39,709 bases of DNA from Stenotrophomonas maltophilia (GCF_004684085.1 NZ_SRHZ01000021.1:1-39709); one strand, 5' to 3'; shown: positions 1 to 16,282, numbered from the stretch's first letter. Notes: generated by a model from the letters alone, not told the origin. A program made the numbers and translations.

Positions 1-61
1 CCGGGCCATGCCCGGCGGCCTTGCCGCGCTGCGCCTTCCGCCGGGCATGGCCCGGCGCTAC
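1..61 (-). repeat. SMAG-type GTAG palindrome pair
   Basis: Two short palindromes lie back to back: CCGGGC-cat-GCCCGG at 2-15 region and CCGGGC-atg-GCCCGG at 41-55. The second is followed by CGCTAC, which reads GTAGCG on the minus strand. A GTAG head next to a short hairpin is the hallmark of the SMAG repeats of Stenotrophomonas maltophilia. The pair probably folds as a long hairpin in RNA and may be cut by the window edge. Similar elements occur four more times in this window. Confidence 0.75.
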
Positions 62-90
62 CGAACTACATTTCCCTGGAGACGTATCCG

Positions 91-1107
91 ATGAAACTGC
101 GCCTGGCGCTGTCCACACTGTTGTCCCTGCCACTGCTCGCCCAGGCCGCGCCGGCCACCTCGCCGCTGCTGGTCATTCATGGTGGAGCAGGTGTCGAGCG
201 CAAGGACCTGTCGCCGGCGGAAGAGAAGGCCGCTCGTGACGCATTGAGCGCGGCCCTGCGGAAGGGACATGCGGAGCTGGCAGCGGGTCGCCCGGCGCTG
301 GCCGCAGTCACTGCCGCGATCACCGTGCTGGAAGACGATCCGACCTTCAACGCCGGGAAGGGCGCGGTGTTCACCCATGACGGCCACAACGAGCTGGATG
401 CGGCTGTCATGGACGGCGCGACCCAGGCCGCAGGTGCGGTAGCCGGTGTGCAGCGGGTGCGCAATCCAATCTTGTTGGCGCAGACGGTGATGCAGAAGTC
501 CAGGCACGTGATGATGGTGGGGCAGGGCGCCGAGTCCTTTGCGGTGGAGCAGGGCATGACCCTGGTCGATCCCTCGTACTTCCGGACCGACAAGCGCTGG
601 CAGCAGCTGCAGCGTGCGCTGAAGGAGGAGGCCAGCGGCCAGGCGCATGCCGACCTGGAGACCGCCAAGCACTTTGGCACCGTCGGGGCAGTCGCGCTCG
701 ATGCGCAGGGCCATCTTGCCGCCGGCACCTCCACCGGTGGCATGACCAACAAGCGCTACGGCCGTGTGGGTGACTCGCCGATCATTGGTGCCGGCACCTG
801 GGCCGATGCCCGCTGTGCGGTGTCCGGGACGGGATGGGGTGAGTACTACATCCGTACTGCGGCCGCGCACGAGATCTGTGCACGCGTGCGCTACCTGGGG
901 CAGACGCCGGAACAGGCCGGCAAGGGTGTGATCAACGAGACGATCCCGCAGATGGGGGGCGACGGCGGGGCGATCGTGCTCGCTGCGGACGGGAAAATGG
1001 CCACGCCGTTCAACACCCAGGGCATGTACCGGGGCTGGATCGGGGCCGACGGAATTCCCCATGTCGCAATTTTCGCCAGCGAGTCGCTGCCGGTGCCCGG
1101 GCAATAG
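91..1107 (+). CDS. iaaA: isoaspartyl peptidase / plant-type L-asparaginase, exported
   Basis: This is an N-terminal-nucleophile hydrolase of the type 2 asparaginase family, which removes isoaspartyl residues from peptides and hydrolyses asparagine. The precursor (338 aa) is expected to cleave itself before Thr-197, seen in the motif GTVGAVALD; the following TSTGG (about 213-217) and GDSPIIGAGTWAD (227-239) are family signatures for substrate binding. The N-terminus carries HGGAG (30-34). Residues 1-20 form a signal peptide ending AQAA, so the enzyme probably acts in the periplasm. The ATG at 91 has GGAG at 78-81. It stands alone; the next element is a tRNA promoter. Substrate preference cannot be read from sequence. 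Confidence 0.9.
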   Translation: MKLRLALSTLLSLPLLAQAAPATSPLLVIHGGAGVERKDLSPAEEKAARDALSAALRKGHAELAAGRPALAAVTAAITVLEDDPTFNAGKGAVFTHDGHNELDAAVMDGATQAAGAVAGVQRVRNPILLAQTVMQKSRHVMMVGQGAESFAVEQGMTLVDPSYFRTDKRWQQLQRALKEEASGQAHADLETAKHFGTVGAVALDAQGHLAAGTSTGGMTNKRYGRVGDSPIIGAGTWADARCAVSGTGWGEYYIRTAAAHEICARVRYLGQTPEQAGKGVINETIPQMGGDGGAIVLAADGKMATPFNTQGMYRGWIGADGIPHVAIFASESLPVPGQ

Positions 1108-1159
1108 CCTTGCGTATCAATGGCTTTGCGACGCATGTGAAAAAAAGTGAAAAAAAGCG

Positions 1160-1188
1160 TTGACAGGCCCCCGCTTCATCTCCAGAAT
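1160..1188 (+). promoter_or_regulatory. sigma70 promoter of tRNA-tuf operon
   Basis: TTGACA at 1160-1165 is followed after 17 bases by CAGAAT at 1183-1188, with a GC-rich stretch (TGCGGGC) just after. A perfect -35, a partial -10 and a GC-rich discriminator are typical of stringently controlled stable-RNA promoters. An A-rich tract (1141-1156) lies just upstream and could act as an UP element. It should drive tRNA-Tyr, tRNA-Gly, tRNA-Thr and the first tuf gene. Confidence 0.75.
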
Positions 1189-1243
1189 TGCGGGCTCACC
1201 ACCACGCACCGCAACGCTTCGGCGGCACGGAATGGGGTGGTAA

Positions 1244-1329
1244 GGAGGGATACCCAAGCGGCCAACGGGGGCAGACTGTAAATCTGCTGGCTTACGCCTT
1301 CGGTGGTTCGAATCCACCTCCCTCCACCA
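1244..1329 (+). tRNA. tRNA-Tyr (anticodon GTA)
   Basis: An 86-nt class II tRNA with long variable arm and encoded CCA. The acceptor pairs GGAGGGA (1244-1250) with TCCCTCC (1319-1325); the GTA anticodon is at 1278-1280. It is first in a three-tRNA cluster ahead of tuf, the arrangement known from the tufB operon of enterobacteria. Confidence 0.97.
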
Positions 1330-1353
1330 GTTTCACGTTGTGACATTCCCGGC

Positions 1354-1427
<74 letters not shown>

Positions 1428-1476
1428 TTGAATGAACTTTGAATATTATCGAGTTCATGTCATAATGCAAAACTCG

Positions 1477-1552
<76 letters not shown>

Positions 1553-1593
1553 TCTTAAGCACCACCTCTCAGACGAATTCGAGATAAGCAGCC

Positions 1594-2784
1594 ATGGCCA
1601 AGGGTAAGTTCGAGCGCACCAAGCCGCACGTCAATGTCGGCACCATCGGTCACGTCGACCACGGCAAGACCACGCTGACCGCCGCACTGACCAAGATCGG
1701 TGCCGAGCGCTTCGGTGGCGAGTTCAAGGACTACTCCTCGATCGACGCCGCGCCGGAAGAAAAGGCGCGTGGCATCACGATCTCGACCGCGCACGTCGAA
1801 TACGAATCCGAGAAGCGTCACTACGCCCACGTTGACTGCCCGGGCCATGCTGACTACGTCAAGAACATGATCACCGGTGCTGCCCAGATGGACGGCGCGA
1901 TCCTGGTCTGCTCGGCCGCTGACGGCCCGATGCCGCAGACCCGCGAGCACATCCTGCTGTCGCGTCAGGTCGGCGTGCCGTACATCGTCGTGTTCCTGAA
2001 CAAGGCCGACATGGTTGACGACGCCGAGCTGCTCGAGCTGGTCGAGATGGAAGTGCGTGAGCTGCTGAGCAAGTACGACTTCCCGGGCGACGACACTCCG
2101 ATCATCGCCGGTTCGGCCCGTCTGGCGCTGGAAGGCGACCAGAGCGACATCGGCGTGCCGGCCATCCTGAAGCTGGTCGAGGCGCTGGACACCTGGATCC
2201 CGGAGCCGGAGCGTGCGATCGACAAGCCGTTCCTGATGCCGGTGGAAGACGTGTTCTCGATCTCGGGCCGCGGCACCGTGGTGACCGGTCGTATCGAGCG
2301 CGGCATCATCAAGGTTGGCGACGAAATCGAAATCGTCGGTATCCGTCCGGTGCAGAAGACCACCGTGACCGGCGTTGAAATGTTCCGCAAGCTGCTGGAC
2401 CAGGGTCAGGCAGGCGACAACGCTGGCCTGCTGCTGCGCGGCACCAAGCGTGACGACGTCGAGCGTGGCCAGGTCCTGGCCAAGCCGGGTTCGATCAAGC
2501 CGCACACCAAGTTCGAAGGCGAAGTGTACGTGCTGTCGAAGGATGAGGGCGGCCGTCACACCCCGTTCTTCAACGGCTACCGTCCGCAGTTCTACTTCCG
2601 TACCACCGACATCACCGGTGCAGCCCAGCTGCCGGAAGGCGTCGAGATGGTGATGCCGGGTGACAACGTCAAGATGGTCGTCACCCTGATCAACCCGGTG
2701 GCAATGGACGAAGGCCTGCGCTTCGCCATCCGCGAAGGCGGCCGTACCGTCGGCGCCGGCGTGGTCTCGAAGATCATCGAGTAA
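1594..2784 (+). CDS. tuf: elongation factor Tu, copy 1
   Basis: GTPase that delivers aminoacyl-tRNA to the ribosomal A site. The 396-aa protein shows the P-loop GHVDHGKT at 19-26, switch II DCPGH near 81-85 and the guanine-specificity motif NKAD near 136-139, followed by beta-barrel domains 2 and 3. The protein is identical to the second copy at 19088. At DNA level the two genes differ only at 1599, 1659 and 1683, all synonymous; the remaining roughly 1,100 bases match. It follows three tRNA genes and precedes tRNA-Trp, so it corresponds to the tufB position of enterobacteria. SD-like purines precede ATG 1594 (GATAAGCAG, 1581-1589). Confidence 0.98.
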   Translation: MAKGKFERTKPHVNVGTIGHVDHGKTTLTAALTKIGAERFGGEFKDYSSIDAAPEEKARGITISTAHVEYESEKRHYAHVDCPGHADYVKNMITGAAQMDGAILVCSAADGPMPQTREHILLSRQVGVPYIVVFLNKADMVDDAELLELVEMEVRELLSKYDFPGDDTPIIAGSARLALEGDQSDIGVPAILKLVEALDTWIPEPERAIDKPFLMPVEDVFSISGRGTVVTGRIERGIIKVGDEIEIVGIRPVQKTTVTGVEMFRKLLDQGQAGDNAGLLLRGTKRDDVERGQVLAKPGSIKPHTKFEGEVYVLSKDEGGRHTPFFNGYRPQFYFRTTDITGAAQLPEGVEMVMPGDNVKMVVTLINPVAMDEGLRFAIREGGRTVGAGVVSKIIE

Positions 2785-2793
2785 GCCTGCAGT

Positions 2794-2853
2794 ACCGGCG
2801 GTTGCATAGCGCCGCCGGTTACGCGAATGGCGGGCCGGGAACCTCGGTCCGCC
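2794..2853 (+). other. two hairpins after tuf copy 1
   Basis: An 8-bp stem pairs 2794-2801 with 2812-2819, and an 11-bp stem with two G-U pairs joins 2829-2839 to 2843-2853 around a 3-base loop. Neither is followed by a T tract, so they look more like processing or mRNA-stability hairpins than intrinsic terminators. Read-through into tRNA-Trp is likely. Confidence 0.5.
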
Positions 2854-2887
2854 TTCGCCGTCTAAGGGAAGGCAAGTTTTAAAACGT

Positions 2888-2963
<76 letters not shown>

Positions 2964-3012
2964 TCTGCCCACCTTATCCAGCGGCCTGGGCCGCTAAAGC
3001 AGACACAGCCGG

Positions 3013-3426
3013 ATGAATAGCAAGATCGAACATTCCAAAGACAACTCCGCCAGCGGTGGGGATATCGTCAAGTACGTTGCCGCATCACTGCTGGTGCTGG
3101 CCGGTCTGTTCGTCTGGTTCTGGTTCTCTGCCGATTCCGGTCGCGCTACCCAGCTGGGTACGTGGACGGGTCAGCTGCGTGCGTTGGCGGTCGTGGTCGG
3201 TCTGGTTGGCGGTATCGGCGTGTTCATGCTGACCGGCAAGGGGCGCGACACCCGCGAATTCCTCTCCGAGTCGCGCTTCGAACTGCGCAAGGTGGTCTGG
3301 CCGACGCGCCAGGAAGCCATCCGCATGACCTGGGTCGTGATGGTGGTGGTAACCATTCTCAGTCTGCTGCTGGGTGGGTTCGATTACGTCATTCAGTGGC
3401 TGGTTCAGTTGTTCCTGAGCCGCTAA
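3013..3426 (+). CDS. secE: preprotein translocase subunit SecE
   Basis: Small membrane subunit of the SecYEG protein-export channel. The 137-aa protein has three hydrophobic segments (about 20-39, 57-75 and 104-130), the three-helix form seen in E. coli rather than the single-helix form of many bacteria. The conserved cytoplasmic amphipathic region with [12 protein letters not shown] lies at 90-101, just before the essential last helix. ATG 3013 lies 49 nt after the tRNA-Trp CCA. nusG begins 10 nt after the stop, so the two genes are probably co-transcribed. Its partner secY is in the spc cluster at 30177. Confidence 0.96.
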   Translation: MNSKIEHSKDNSASGGDIVKYVAASLLVLAGLFVWFWFSADSGRATQLGTWTGQLRALAVVVGLVGGIGVFMLTGKGRDTREFLSESRFELRKVVWPTRQEAIRMTWVVMVVVTILSLLLGGFDYVIQWLVQLFLSR

Positions 3427-3436
3427 GGAGAATTGC

Positions 3437-3997
3437 ATGAAGCGTTGGTACGTCGTTCACGCCTATTCGGGCTTCGAGAAGTCGGTGGCGCAGGCCCTGC
3501 GCGACCGCATCGTCCGTGACGGCATGGAAGAGCGCTTCGGCGACGTCCTGGTTCCGACCGAGGAAGTGATCGAAATGCGCGCCGGCCAGAAGCGCCGTTC
3601 CGAGCGCAAATTCTTCCCGGGTTACGTGCTGGTCCAGATCGAGACCCACGAAGAGGCCGGTATCCCGCGCATCGACAACGAAAGCTGGCATCTGGTCAAG
3701 GAAACCCCGCGCGTCATGGGCTTCATCGGTGGTACTGCCGATCGTCCGCTGCCGATCGCCGACTCCGAGGCCGAGGCCATCCTGAACCGCGTTCAGGAAG
3801 GTGTCGAGAAGCCGCGTCCGAAGGTGCTGTTCGAGCCGGGCCAGATGGTCCGTGTCACCGACGGCCCGTTCAACGATTTCAATGGCGTCGTCGAAGAAGT
3901 CAACTACGAGAAGAGCCGTCTGCGCGTCTCGGTGCTGATCTTCGGCCGTGCCACCCCGGTCGAGCTCGAGTTCGGCCAGGTCGAAAAGGCCGTCTGA
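3437..3997 (+). CDS. nusG: transcription termination/antitermination protein NusG
   Basis: RNA polymerase-associated elongation factor that suppresses pausing and links polymerase to Rho or to ribosomal protein S10. The 186-aa protein has the NGN domain starting [11 protein letters not shown] (4-14), with [10 protein letters not shown] (58-67) on the polymerase-binding face, and a KOW domain from about 133 (FEPGQMVRV, then [13 protein letters not shown]). AAGGAG at 3426-3431 precedes ATG 3437. The gene ends just ahead of a GTAG palindrome and an intrinsic terminator, which separates it from rplK. Confidence 0.97.
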   Translation: MKRWYVVHAYSGFEKSVAQALRDRIVRDGMEERFGDVLVPTEEVIEMRAGQKRRSERKFFPGYVLVQIETHEEAGIPRIDNESWHLVKETPRVMGFIGGTADRPLPIADSEAEAILNRVQEGVEKPRPKVLFEPGQMVRVTDGPFNDFNGVVEEVNYEKSRLRVSVLIFGRATPVELEFGQVEKAV

Positions 3998-4005
3998 TCG
4001 GCCCT

Positions 4006-4030
4006 GTAGAGTCGAGCCATGCTCGGCTCT
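4006..4030 (+). repeat. SMAG-type GTAG palindrome
   Basis: GTAG at 4006-4009 is followed by an 8-bp stem (4010-4017 with 4021-4028, one G-U pair) and a CAT loop. It lies 9 nt after the nusG stop and 9 nt before the terminator hairpin, so it sits in the 3' UTR of nusG mRNA. Confidence 0.7.
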
Positions 4031-4039
4031 CAGAAAGGC

Positions 4040-4061
4040 AAACCGGGCTTGGCCCGGTTTT
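4040..4061 (+). terminator. intrinsic terminator after nusG
   Basis: A 9-bp GC-rich stem pairs AAACCGGGC (4040-4048) with GCCCGGTTT (4052-4060), with T at 4061; the A/T ends of the stem supply the U tract (GGTTTTG). It should end the secE-nusG transcript, and a new -10 appears 44 nt later. Confidence 0.8.
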
Positions 4062-4081
4062 GTCCGTTTATGTGCCGTTTC

Positions 4082-4110
4082 AGGCATGTGAAGAAAAAAC
4101 CTGATATAGT
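4082..4110 (+). promoter_or_regulatory. probable promoter for rplKA
   Basis: TATAGT at 4105-4110 is a good -10 and is followed by GCGCGG, a GC-rich discriminator typical of ribosomal-protein promoters. The region at the expected -35 distance (about 4082-4087) matches poorly. Position right after a terminator and 147 nt ahead of rplK supports promoter function. The transcript would begin near 4117. Confidence 0.55.
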
Positions 4111-4212
4111 GCGCGGCTCCCCGCTGGGAAGCCAGCAGGACGAGGCCGCCGCAAGGTGGCCTTCAGCATGATTTCAAAACGCGATGCCGGGACGCGTGAT
4201 TCCCGGTCCGAT

Positions 4213-4244
4213 GGGGAGCCTGTTGTCGCAAGGCGCTAGCACCC
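4213..4244 (+). promoter_or_regulatory. candidate L1 autoregulatory mRNA site
   Basis: Just upstream of the rplK SD (CGGAGAG, 4244-4250) two short helices can form: GGG near 4214-4216 with CCC 4242-4244, and GCCT 4218-4221 with AGGC 4231-4234. They are separated by an asymmetric internal loop. In enterobacteria L1 represses its own rplK-rplA mRNA by binding a site of this shape that mimics its 23S rRNA target. The pairing is seen here; L1 binding is inferred from position and family knowledge. Confidence 0.45.
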
Positions 4245-4257
4245 GGAGAGCATACTC

Positions 4258-4686
4258 ATGGCAAAGAAAGTTGTCGGTTACATCAAGCTGCAGGTGAAGG
4301 CCGGTCAGGCCAACCCCTCGCCGCCGGTCGGTCCTGCGCTGGGTCAGCGCGGCCTGAACATCATGGAATTCTGCAAGGCGTTCAACGCTGCCACGCAGAA
4401 GCTCGAGCCGGGTCTGCCGGTTCCGGTGATCATCACGGCCTATTCGGACCGTACGTTCACCTTCATCACCAAGAGCACCCCGGCCACCACTCTGCTGAAG
4501 AAGGCCGCTGGCATCTCGTCGGGCTCCAAGCGCCCGAACACCGAGAAGGTCGGCAAGGTCACCCGTAAGCAGCTGGAAGAGATCGCCAAGGCGAAGGAAC
4601 CGGATCTGACTGCCGCCGATCTGGACGCCGCCGTGCGTACCATCGCTGGCTCTGCCCGTTCCATGGGCCTCGTGGTGGAGGGTTAA
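4258..4686 (+). CDS. rplK: 50S ribosomal protein L11
   Basis: L11 forms the stalk base with L10 and binds the GTPase-associated region of 23S rRNA; it is needed for RelA activation by stalled ribosomes. At 142 aa it has the normal length. The N-terminal domain carries the proline-rich [11 protein letters not shown] (about 21-31), the thiostrepton-contact region, and the C-terminal domain is the RNA-binding part (from about 75). ATG 4258 follows an SD at 4245-4250. rplA starts 4 nt after the stop, so the two are translationally coupled. Confidence 0.98.
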   Translation: MAKKVVGYIKLQVKAGQANPSPPVGPALGQRGLNIMEFCKAFNAATQKLEPGLPVPVIITAYSDRTFTFITKSTPATTLLKKAAGISSGSKRPNTEKVGKVTRKQLEEIAKAKEPDLTAADLDAAVRTIAGSARSMGLVVEG

Positions 4687-4690
4687 GAAG

Positions 4691-5389
4691 ATGGCACAGA
4701 CCAAGCGTGAGAAGGCCATCAAGGCCGCCGTCGTTCCGGGCAAGGCATACGCCTTCGAGGACGCGATCAACATCCTGAAGACCGCCACCAAGGCCAAGTT
4801 CGTCGAGTCCATCGACGTTTCCGTGCGCCTGGGCGTCGATGCGAAGAAGTCCGACCAGCAGGTCCGTGGCTCCACCGTGCTGCCGGCGGGTACCGGCAAG
4901 TCGGTCCGCGTCGCTGTCTTCGCTCCGGCCGGTGCCAAGGCTGATGAAGCCCTGGCTGCTGGCGCCGAAGCCGTCGGTATGGACGATCTGGCCGAGAAGA
5001 TGCAGGCCGGCGATCTGAACTACGACGTCGTCATCGCGACCCCGGACGCCATGCGCGTCGTCGGTAAGCTGGGCACCGTGCTGGGCCCGCGCGGCCTGAT
5101 GCCGAACCCGAAGGTCGGCACCGTTTCCCCGAACCCGGGTGAAGCCGTGAAGAATGCCAAGTCGGGTCAGGTGCGTTACCGCACCGACAAGGCCGGCATC
5201 ATCCACTGCACCATCGGCAAGGCCGACTTCGCCGAAGACGCGCTGAAGTCGAACCTGACCGCGCTGCTGCTGGACCTGATCAAGGCCAAGCCGGCCACCT
5301 CGAAGGGCACCTACCTGCAGAAGGTTTCGGTCAGCTCGACGATGGGCCCGGGCGTCACCGTCGACCAGTCGTCGCTGACCCTGAAGTAA
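4691..5389 (+). CDS. rplA: 50S ribosomal protein L1
   Basis: L1 forms the mobile L1 stalk that guides deacylated tRNA out of the E site. In E. coli it also represses the rplKA mRNA. The 232-aa length is standard. The family signature region ([14 protein letters not shown], about 135-148) is present. AAGAAG directly precedes ATG 4691, only 4 nt after the rplK stop. An 8-bp hairpin (5401-5408 with 5420-5427) begins 12 nt after the stop codon. Confidence 0.98.
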   Translation: MAQTKREKAIKAAVVPGKAYAFEDAINILKTATKAKFVESIDVSVRLGVDAKKSDQQVRGSTVLPAGTGKSVRVAVFAPAGAKADEALAAGAEAVGMDDLAEKMQAGDLNYDVVIATPDAMRVVGKLGTVLGPRGLMPNPKVGTVSPNPGEAVKNAKSGQVRYRTDKAGIIHCTIGKADFAEDALKSNLTALLLDLIKAKPATSKGTYLQKVSVSSTMGPGVTVDQSSLTLK

Positions 5390-5773
5390 TTGTTTCAAGC
5401 GGTCACGGTGCCCTGGGTGCCGTGACCGTGACATTTGAAGGCATCGCCGGCAGCACATCGCCGGTGGTCGCCGTCAAAGACCGCAGGCGCGGTCATGGCA
5501 ATACCGGCGACGGGCACGGAAGCTCGAACTGGCAGGGAGTCGCCGCCGGAGCAGTCATGAGCGCTTAATCGATTCTTCGGAATCACCCTGCGTAGATGGT
5601 GCCCTTCTGGAGTTTTTCTGGTTTACGCATTTCTGGGATTTCCCTGATTGCCTCCAGGTCTGGAACGGCCCACCCCCCGGAGCATCATTCCGATGTTCCC
5701 GGCGTCCAGGATGGATGCCGCACAGGACCGCACACGGCAGGAGCCGTAAGCGGAGTTCAATAGGAGGAGTGCA
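5390..5773 (+). promoter_or_regulatory. rplA-rplJ spacer with probable L10 leader
   Basis: The 384 bases hold no convincing gene. A hairpin with stem 5401-5408/5420-5427 follows rplA but lacks a T tract. Nearer rplJ, ACGGC 5734-5738 pairs with GCCGT 5743-5747 and is nested in CCGC 5728-5731 with GCGG 5750-5753, the two stems separated by a small internal loop; this lies directly before the SD AGGAGG (5762-5767). In E. coli this spacer holds the L10-(L12)4 binding leader that represses rplJL, so the same role is inferred. I could not pick a convincing promoter. Confidence 0.5.
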
Positions 5774-6310
5774 ATGGCTCTCAATCTGTCCCAGAAGCAA
5801 GAAGTAGTCGCGGAGCTGGCAGACATCGCCGCCAAGGCCCACTCCTTGATCGCAGCCGAATACGCTGGCACCACGGTCGCTCAGATGACCGCGATGCGCA
5901 AGCAGGCGCGTGAAACCGGCGTTTTCTTGAAAGTTGTCAAGAACACCCTGGCGTCGCGTGCTGTTGAAGGCACCGAGTTCGCATGTGCACAGGACAAGCT
6001 GGTTGGTCCGCTGCTGTACGCGTTCTCGCTTGAGGAGCCCGGCGCTGCCGGTCGCCTGATCAAGGATGCCGCCAAGGGCAACGACAAGCTGCAGGCCAAG
6101 GTCGTCGCCATCGGCGGCGAAGTGTTCCCGGCAAGCCATGTCGACGTGTTGGCCTCGCTGCCGACCCGCGACCAGGCGCTGGCAATGCTGGCACGCGTCC
6201 TGACCGAGCCGGTCACGATGTTCGCCCGCGCCATCAAGGCAATCGGCGACAAGCAGAATGGTGGCGACGTCGCCGCCGACGCTGCTGAACCGGCCGCCGA
6301 GACCGCTTGA
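5774..6310 (+). CDS. rplJ: 50S ribosomal protein L10
   Basis: L10 anchors the L7/L12 dimers to the ribosome through its long C-terminal helix and binds 23S rRNA through its N-terminal domain. The protein is 178 aa; E. coli L10 is 165, and the extra length is an Ala/Asp/Glu-rich tail ([12 protein letters not shown]). ATG 5774 has a strong SD, AGGAGG at 5762-5767. rplL follows after 63 nt. Autorepression through the upstream leader is known in E. coli and likely here. Confidence 0.97.
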   Translation: MALNLSQKQEVVAELADIAAKAHSLIAAEYAGTTVAQMTAMRKQARETGVFLKVVKNTLASRAVEGTEFACAQDKLVGPLLYAFSLEEPGAAGRLIKDAAKGNDKLQAKVVAIGGEVFPASHVDVLASLPTRDQALAMLARVLTEPVTMFARAIKAIGDKQNGGDVAADAAEPAAETA

Positions 6311-6373
6311 GTTTCGACTAATCGTGGTTCCTGACGGAACCTCAATCCAGAAAAACATCCAAAGGTAATTATC

Positions 6374-6742
6374 ATGTCCCTTACCAACGAACAGATCGTC
6401 GACGCCATCGCCGAGAAGTCCCTGATGGAAGTGATGGAGCTGGTCAAGGCCATCGAAGAGAAGTTCGGCGTCTCCGCCGCTGCTCCGGTTGCCGTGGCTG
6501 CTGCCGCTGGCCCGGCCGCTGCTGTTGAAGAGCAGACCGAGTTCACCGTCACCCTGAAGTCGGCCGGCGACAAGAAGGTCGAAGTCATCAAGGCCGTCCG
6601 CGCCATCACCGGCCTGGGCCTGAAGGAAGCGAAGGACCTGGCCGAAGCCGGTGGCGTCCTGAAGGATGCCGCTTCGAAGGACGAAGCCGAGAAGATGAAG
6701 AAGGACCTGGAAGCTGCTGGCGCGACTGTCGAAGTCAAGTAA
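6374..6742 (+). CDS. rplL: 50S ribosomal protein L7/L12
   Basis: Multi-copy stalk protein that recruits and stimulates translational GTPases such as EF-Tu and EF-G encoded nearby. The 122-aa protein shows the N-terminal dimerisation domain (1 to about 32), an Ala/Pro-rich flexible hinge (about 35-50) and the compact C-terminal domain (from about 53) with the factor-binding helix around [18 protein letters not shown] is at 6362-6365, ATG at 6374. A strong GTAA-loop hairpin 41 nt after the stop probably reduces transcription into rpoBC, as at the rplL-rpoB attenuator of E. coli. Confidence 0.98.
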   Translation: MSLTNEQIVDAIAEKSLMEVMELVKAIEEKFGVSAAAPVAVAAAAGPAAAVEEQTEFTVTLKSAGDKKVEVIKAVRAITGLGLKEAKDLAEAGGVLKDAASKDEAEKMKKDLEAAGATVEVK

Positions 6743-6783
6743 GCACTTCCTTTGCATCGTCATCGATTCACGGCGATGCAGCC

Positions 6784-6811
6784 AAGGCTGGGGGCGTAAG
6801 CCCCCGGCCTT
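6784..6811 (+). terminator. rplL-rpoB attenuator hairpin
   Basis: A 12-bp stem (6784-6795 with 6800-6811, one G-U pair) is capped by the tetraloop GTAA; the downstream sequence TTGGTCGTTGTTG is T-rich but broken. It is positioned like the partial terminator between rplL and rpoB in E. coli, where about a fifth of transcripts continue. A similar partial role is inferred. Confidence 0.6.
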
Positions 6812-6830
6812 TGGTCGTTGTTGCGGTGCT

Positions 6831-6853
6831 GTAGATCCACGTCATGCGTGGAT
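6831..6853 (+). repeat. SMAG-type GTAG palindrome
   Basis: GTAG (6831-6834) is followed by ATCCACG-tcatg-CGTGGAT (6835-6853), a perfect 7-bp stem. It is the second structured element in the rplL-rpoB spacer and so lies inside an essential transcript. Confidence 0.7.
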
Positions 6854-6944
6854 GTAAAAAGCGGCAAAAAGCCCAACACGGGCTGCAGTCAAACCCCGAT
6901 CGGCCAGCGCAGGGCGCGGCGGAAGGGGCGCGGTAGCAGACGAG

Positions 6945-7046
6945 TTGGCAGTTGGAAGTAGCGGGAGAAGGCGTGCTGGTGCCGGCAATACCAGCGACTT
7001 CCAACTGACAATTTCAAGTTCCCTTCGGATCGTGGGCGCACGATCC
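6945..7046 (+). promoter_or_regulatory. paired hairpins in rpoB leader
   Basis: CAGTTGGAAGT (6949-6959) pairs perfectly with ACTTCCAACTG (6997-7007), extended past one mismatch by TTG/CAA. GCTGGT (6975-6980) pairs with ACCAGC (6990-6995) within the loop. A second perfect 8-bp hairpin, GGATCGTG 7027-7034 with CACGATCC 7039-7046, ends 7 nt before the rpoB SD. The whole 326-nt spacer (6743-7068) holds these, the attenuator and a GTAG repeat, and no gene. A translational or processing role is inferred. Confidence 0.55.
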
Positions 7047-7068
7047 GCACAACAAGGTGGAAGACCTC

Positions 7069-11223
<4,155 letters not shown>

Positions 11224-11231
11224 TCCATGCC

Positions 11232-11255
11232 GGCGCGGCGGTACGCCGCCGCGCC
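11232..11255 (+). other. hairpin between rpoB and rpoC
   Basis: GGCGCGGCG (11232-11240) pairs perfectly with CGCCGCGCC (11247-11255). No T tract follows. It lies 8 nt after the rpoB stop and 55 nt ahead of rpoC, so it is probably a processing or stability element within the rpoBC mRNA. Confidence 0.55.
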
Positions 11256-11310
11256 GCTGGCAGTCAACTGAAAGCCCATCGACACAGCATTCCTCCTTCT
11301 GGAGAACACC

Positions 11311-15555
<4,245 letters not shown>

Positions 15556-15561
15556 TCGACC

Positions 15562-15583
15562 GGTCCGGCCCCAGGGCCGGACC
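15562..15583 (+). terminator. hairpin after rpoC, possible terminator
   Basis: GGTCCGGCC (15562-15570) pairs with GGCCGGACC (15575-15583) around a 4-base loop, 6 nt after the rpoC stop. There is no T tract, so intrinsic termination is doubtful; protection of the 3' end or Rho-assisted ending is equally possible. A fresh promoter lies 190 nt downstream. Confidence 0.45.
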
Positions 15584-15593
15584 GCGCAAGAGG

Positions 15594-15658
15594 GTAGGGC
15601 CCGGCCGTTGGCCGGGTCGCACTACCGGAACCTCCGGCCGCTGGTCGGATGGCTCCGG
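15594..15658 (+). repeat. SMAG-type GTAG palindrome dimer
   Basis: GTAG at 15594-15597 heads the stem CCCGGCC-gtt-GGCCGGG (15600-15616) and ends in CACTAC (GTAG on the other strand). A second stem, TCCGGCC-gct-GGTCGGA, follows and is flanked by CCGGA...TCCGGA. It fills the first part of the 340-nt rpoC-rpsL spacer (15556-15895); the rest holds the rpsL promoter and leader hairpins and no gene. Confidence 0.7.
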
Positions 15659-15775
15659 ATGAGGTAGGATGCCGGCCCGGTCTTTCAAAGGACCGGGTTG
15701 ACAACCTGAACGGGGGGCATGGAGAAGGCTCCCCTGTAACGGCCCGGGATCAGGGCTGGCTTGGCGCGTGCGCAT

Positions 15776-15805
15776 TTGACCGCGTTTTCGTCAGGTTGCT
15801 ACAAT
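15776..15805 (+). promoter_or_regulatory. sigma70 promoter of rpsL (str) operon
   Basis: TTGACC (15776-15781) and TACAAT (15800-15805) are separated by 18 bases. Transcription would begin near 15811-15813, giving a leader of about 85 nt that opens with a hairpin. It should drive rpsL, rpsG, fusA and the second tuf. Confidence 0.82.
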
Positions 15806-15810
15806 CGTCT

Positions 15811-15875
15811 GTCTCAGCAGGCCGGTTTCTCGCCTGCTCGCACATATCCGCATTCATGGCCGGTTTTTTTCGGCC
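15811..15875 (+). promoter_or_regulatory. rpsL leader hairpins
   Basis: The inferred transcript starts with a 7-bp hairpin, AGCAGGC 15816-15822 with GCCTGCT 15832-15838, loop CGGTTTCTC. A second hairpin, GGCCG 15858-15862 with CGGCC 15871-15875, exposes a loop of G plus seven T. The first hairpin is nearly the same as the one that opens the rpsJ transcript (20451-20480). Leader RNAs are known upstream of rpsL in pseudomonads; whether this belongs to that class is not known to me. Confidence 0.55.
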
Positions 15876-15895
15876 TCTCTCAGAAGAACATACTG

Positions 15896-16270
15896 ATGGC
15901 GACGATCAATCAGCTTGTCCGCAAGCCGCGGCAGGCAACCACTTATAAGAGCGCCTCGCCGGCTCTCGAAAAGTGCCCCCAGCGCCGTGGCGTTTGCACG
16001 CGCGTTTACACCACTACTCCGAAGAAGCCGAACTCGGCGCTTCGTAAGGTTGCCAAGGTTCGCCTGACCAACCAGGAAGAAGTGATTTCCTACATCGGCG
16101 GTGAAGGTCACAACCTGCAGGAGCACTCCGTGGTCCTGATCCGTGGCGGTCGCGTCAAGGATCTGCCGGGTGTGCGTTACCACACCGTTCGTGGTTCGCT
16201 CGACGCCTCCGGCGTTGCCAAGCGTCGCCAGGGCCGTTCCAAGTACGGCGCCAAGCGTCCGAAGAGCTAA
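15896..16270 (+). CDS. rpsL: 30S ribosomal protein S12
   Basis: S12 sits at the decoding centre and sets translational accuracy. From ATG 15896 it has 124 aa, the usual length, beginning [11 protein letters not shown]; the frame stays open further upstream but has no suitable start or family homology there. The streptomycin-resistance positions Lys-43 (in [12 protein letters not shown]) and Lys-88 (in [11 protein letters not shown]) are wild type. Asp-89 is the residue modified by RimO in E. coli. AGAAGAA precedes the start. rpsG follows after 12 nt. Confidence 0.98.
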   Translation: MATINQLVRKPRQATTYKSASPALEKCPQRRGVCTRVYTTTPKKPNSALRKVAKVRLTNQEEVISYIGGEGHNLQEHSVVLIRGGRVKDLPGVRYHTVRGSLDASGVAKRRQGRSKYGAKRPKS

Positions 16271-16282
16271 GGGAAAGCACAC

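Noticed and set aside
1117..1317. Minus-strand frame beginning MDSNHRRRKPADLQSAPVG
   Set aside because: It is the complement of tRNA-Tyr plus its promoter. This translation is a well-known spurious annotation antisense to tRNA genes.
7057..7068. GTG at 7057 as rpoB start
   Set aside because: It lies inside the SD AAGGTGG (7054-7060) and has no SD of its own; ATG 7069 gives the family N-terminus [19 protein letters not shown].
15761..15895. 45-codon N-terminal extension of rpsL
   Set aside because: The extension runs through the promoter -35 and -10 and leader hairpins, so it cannot be translated from the main transcript; S12 has 124 aa from ATG 15896.
15856..15948. Short frame [15 protein letters not shown]... 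overlapping the rpsL start, as a leader peptide
   Set aside because: No SD precedes it, and it overlaps rpsL in another frame. The ATG sits in the leader hairpin.
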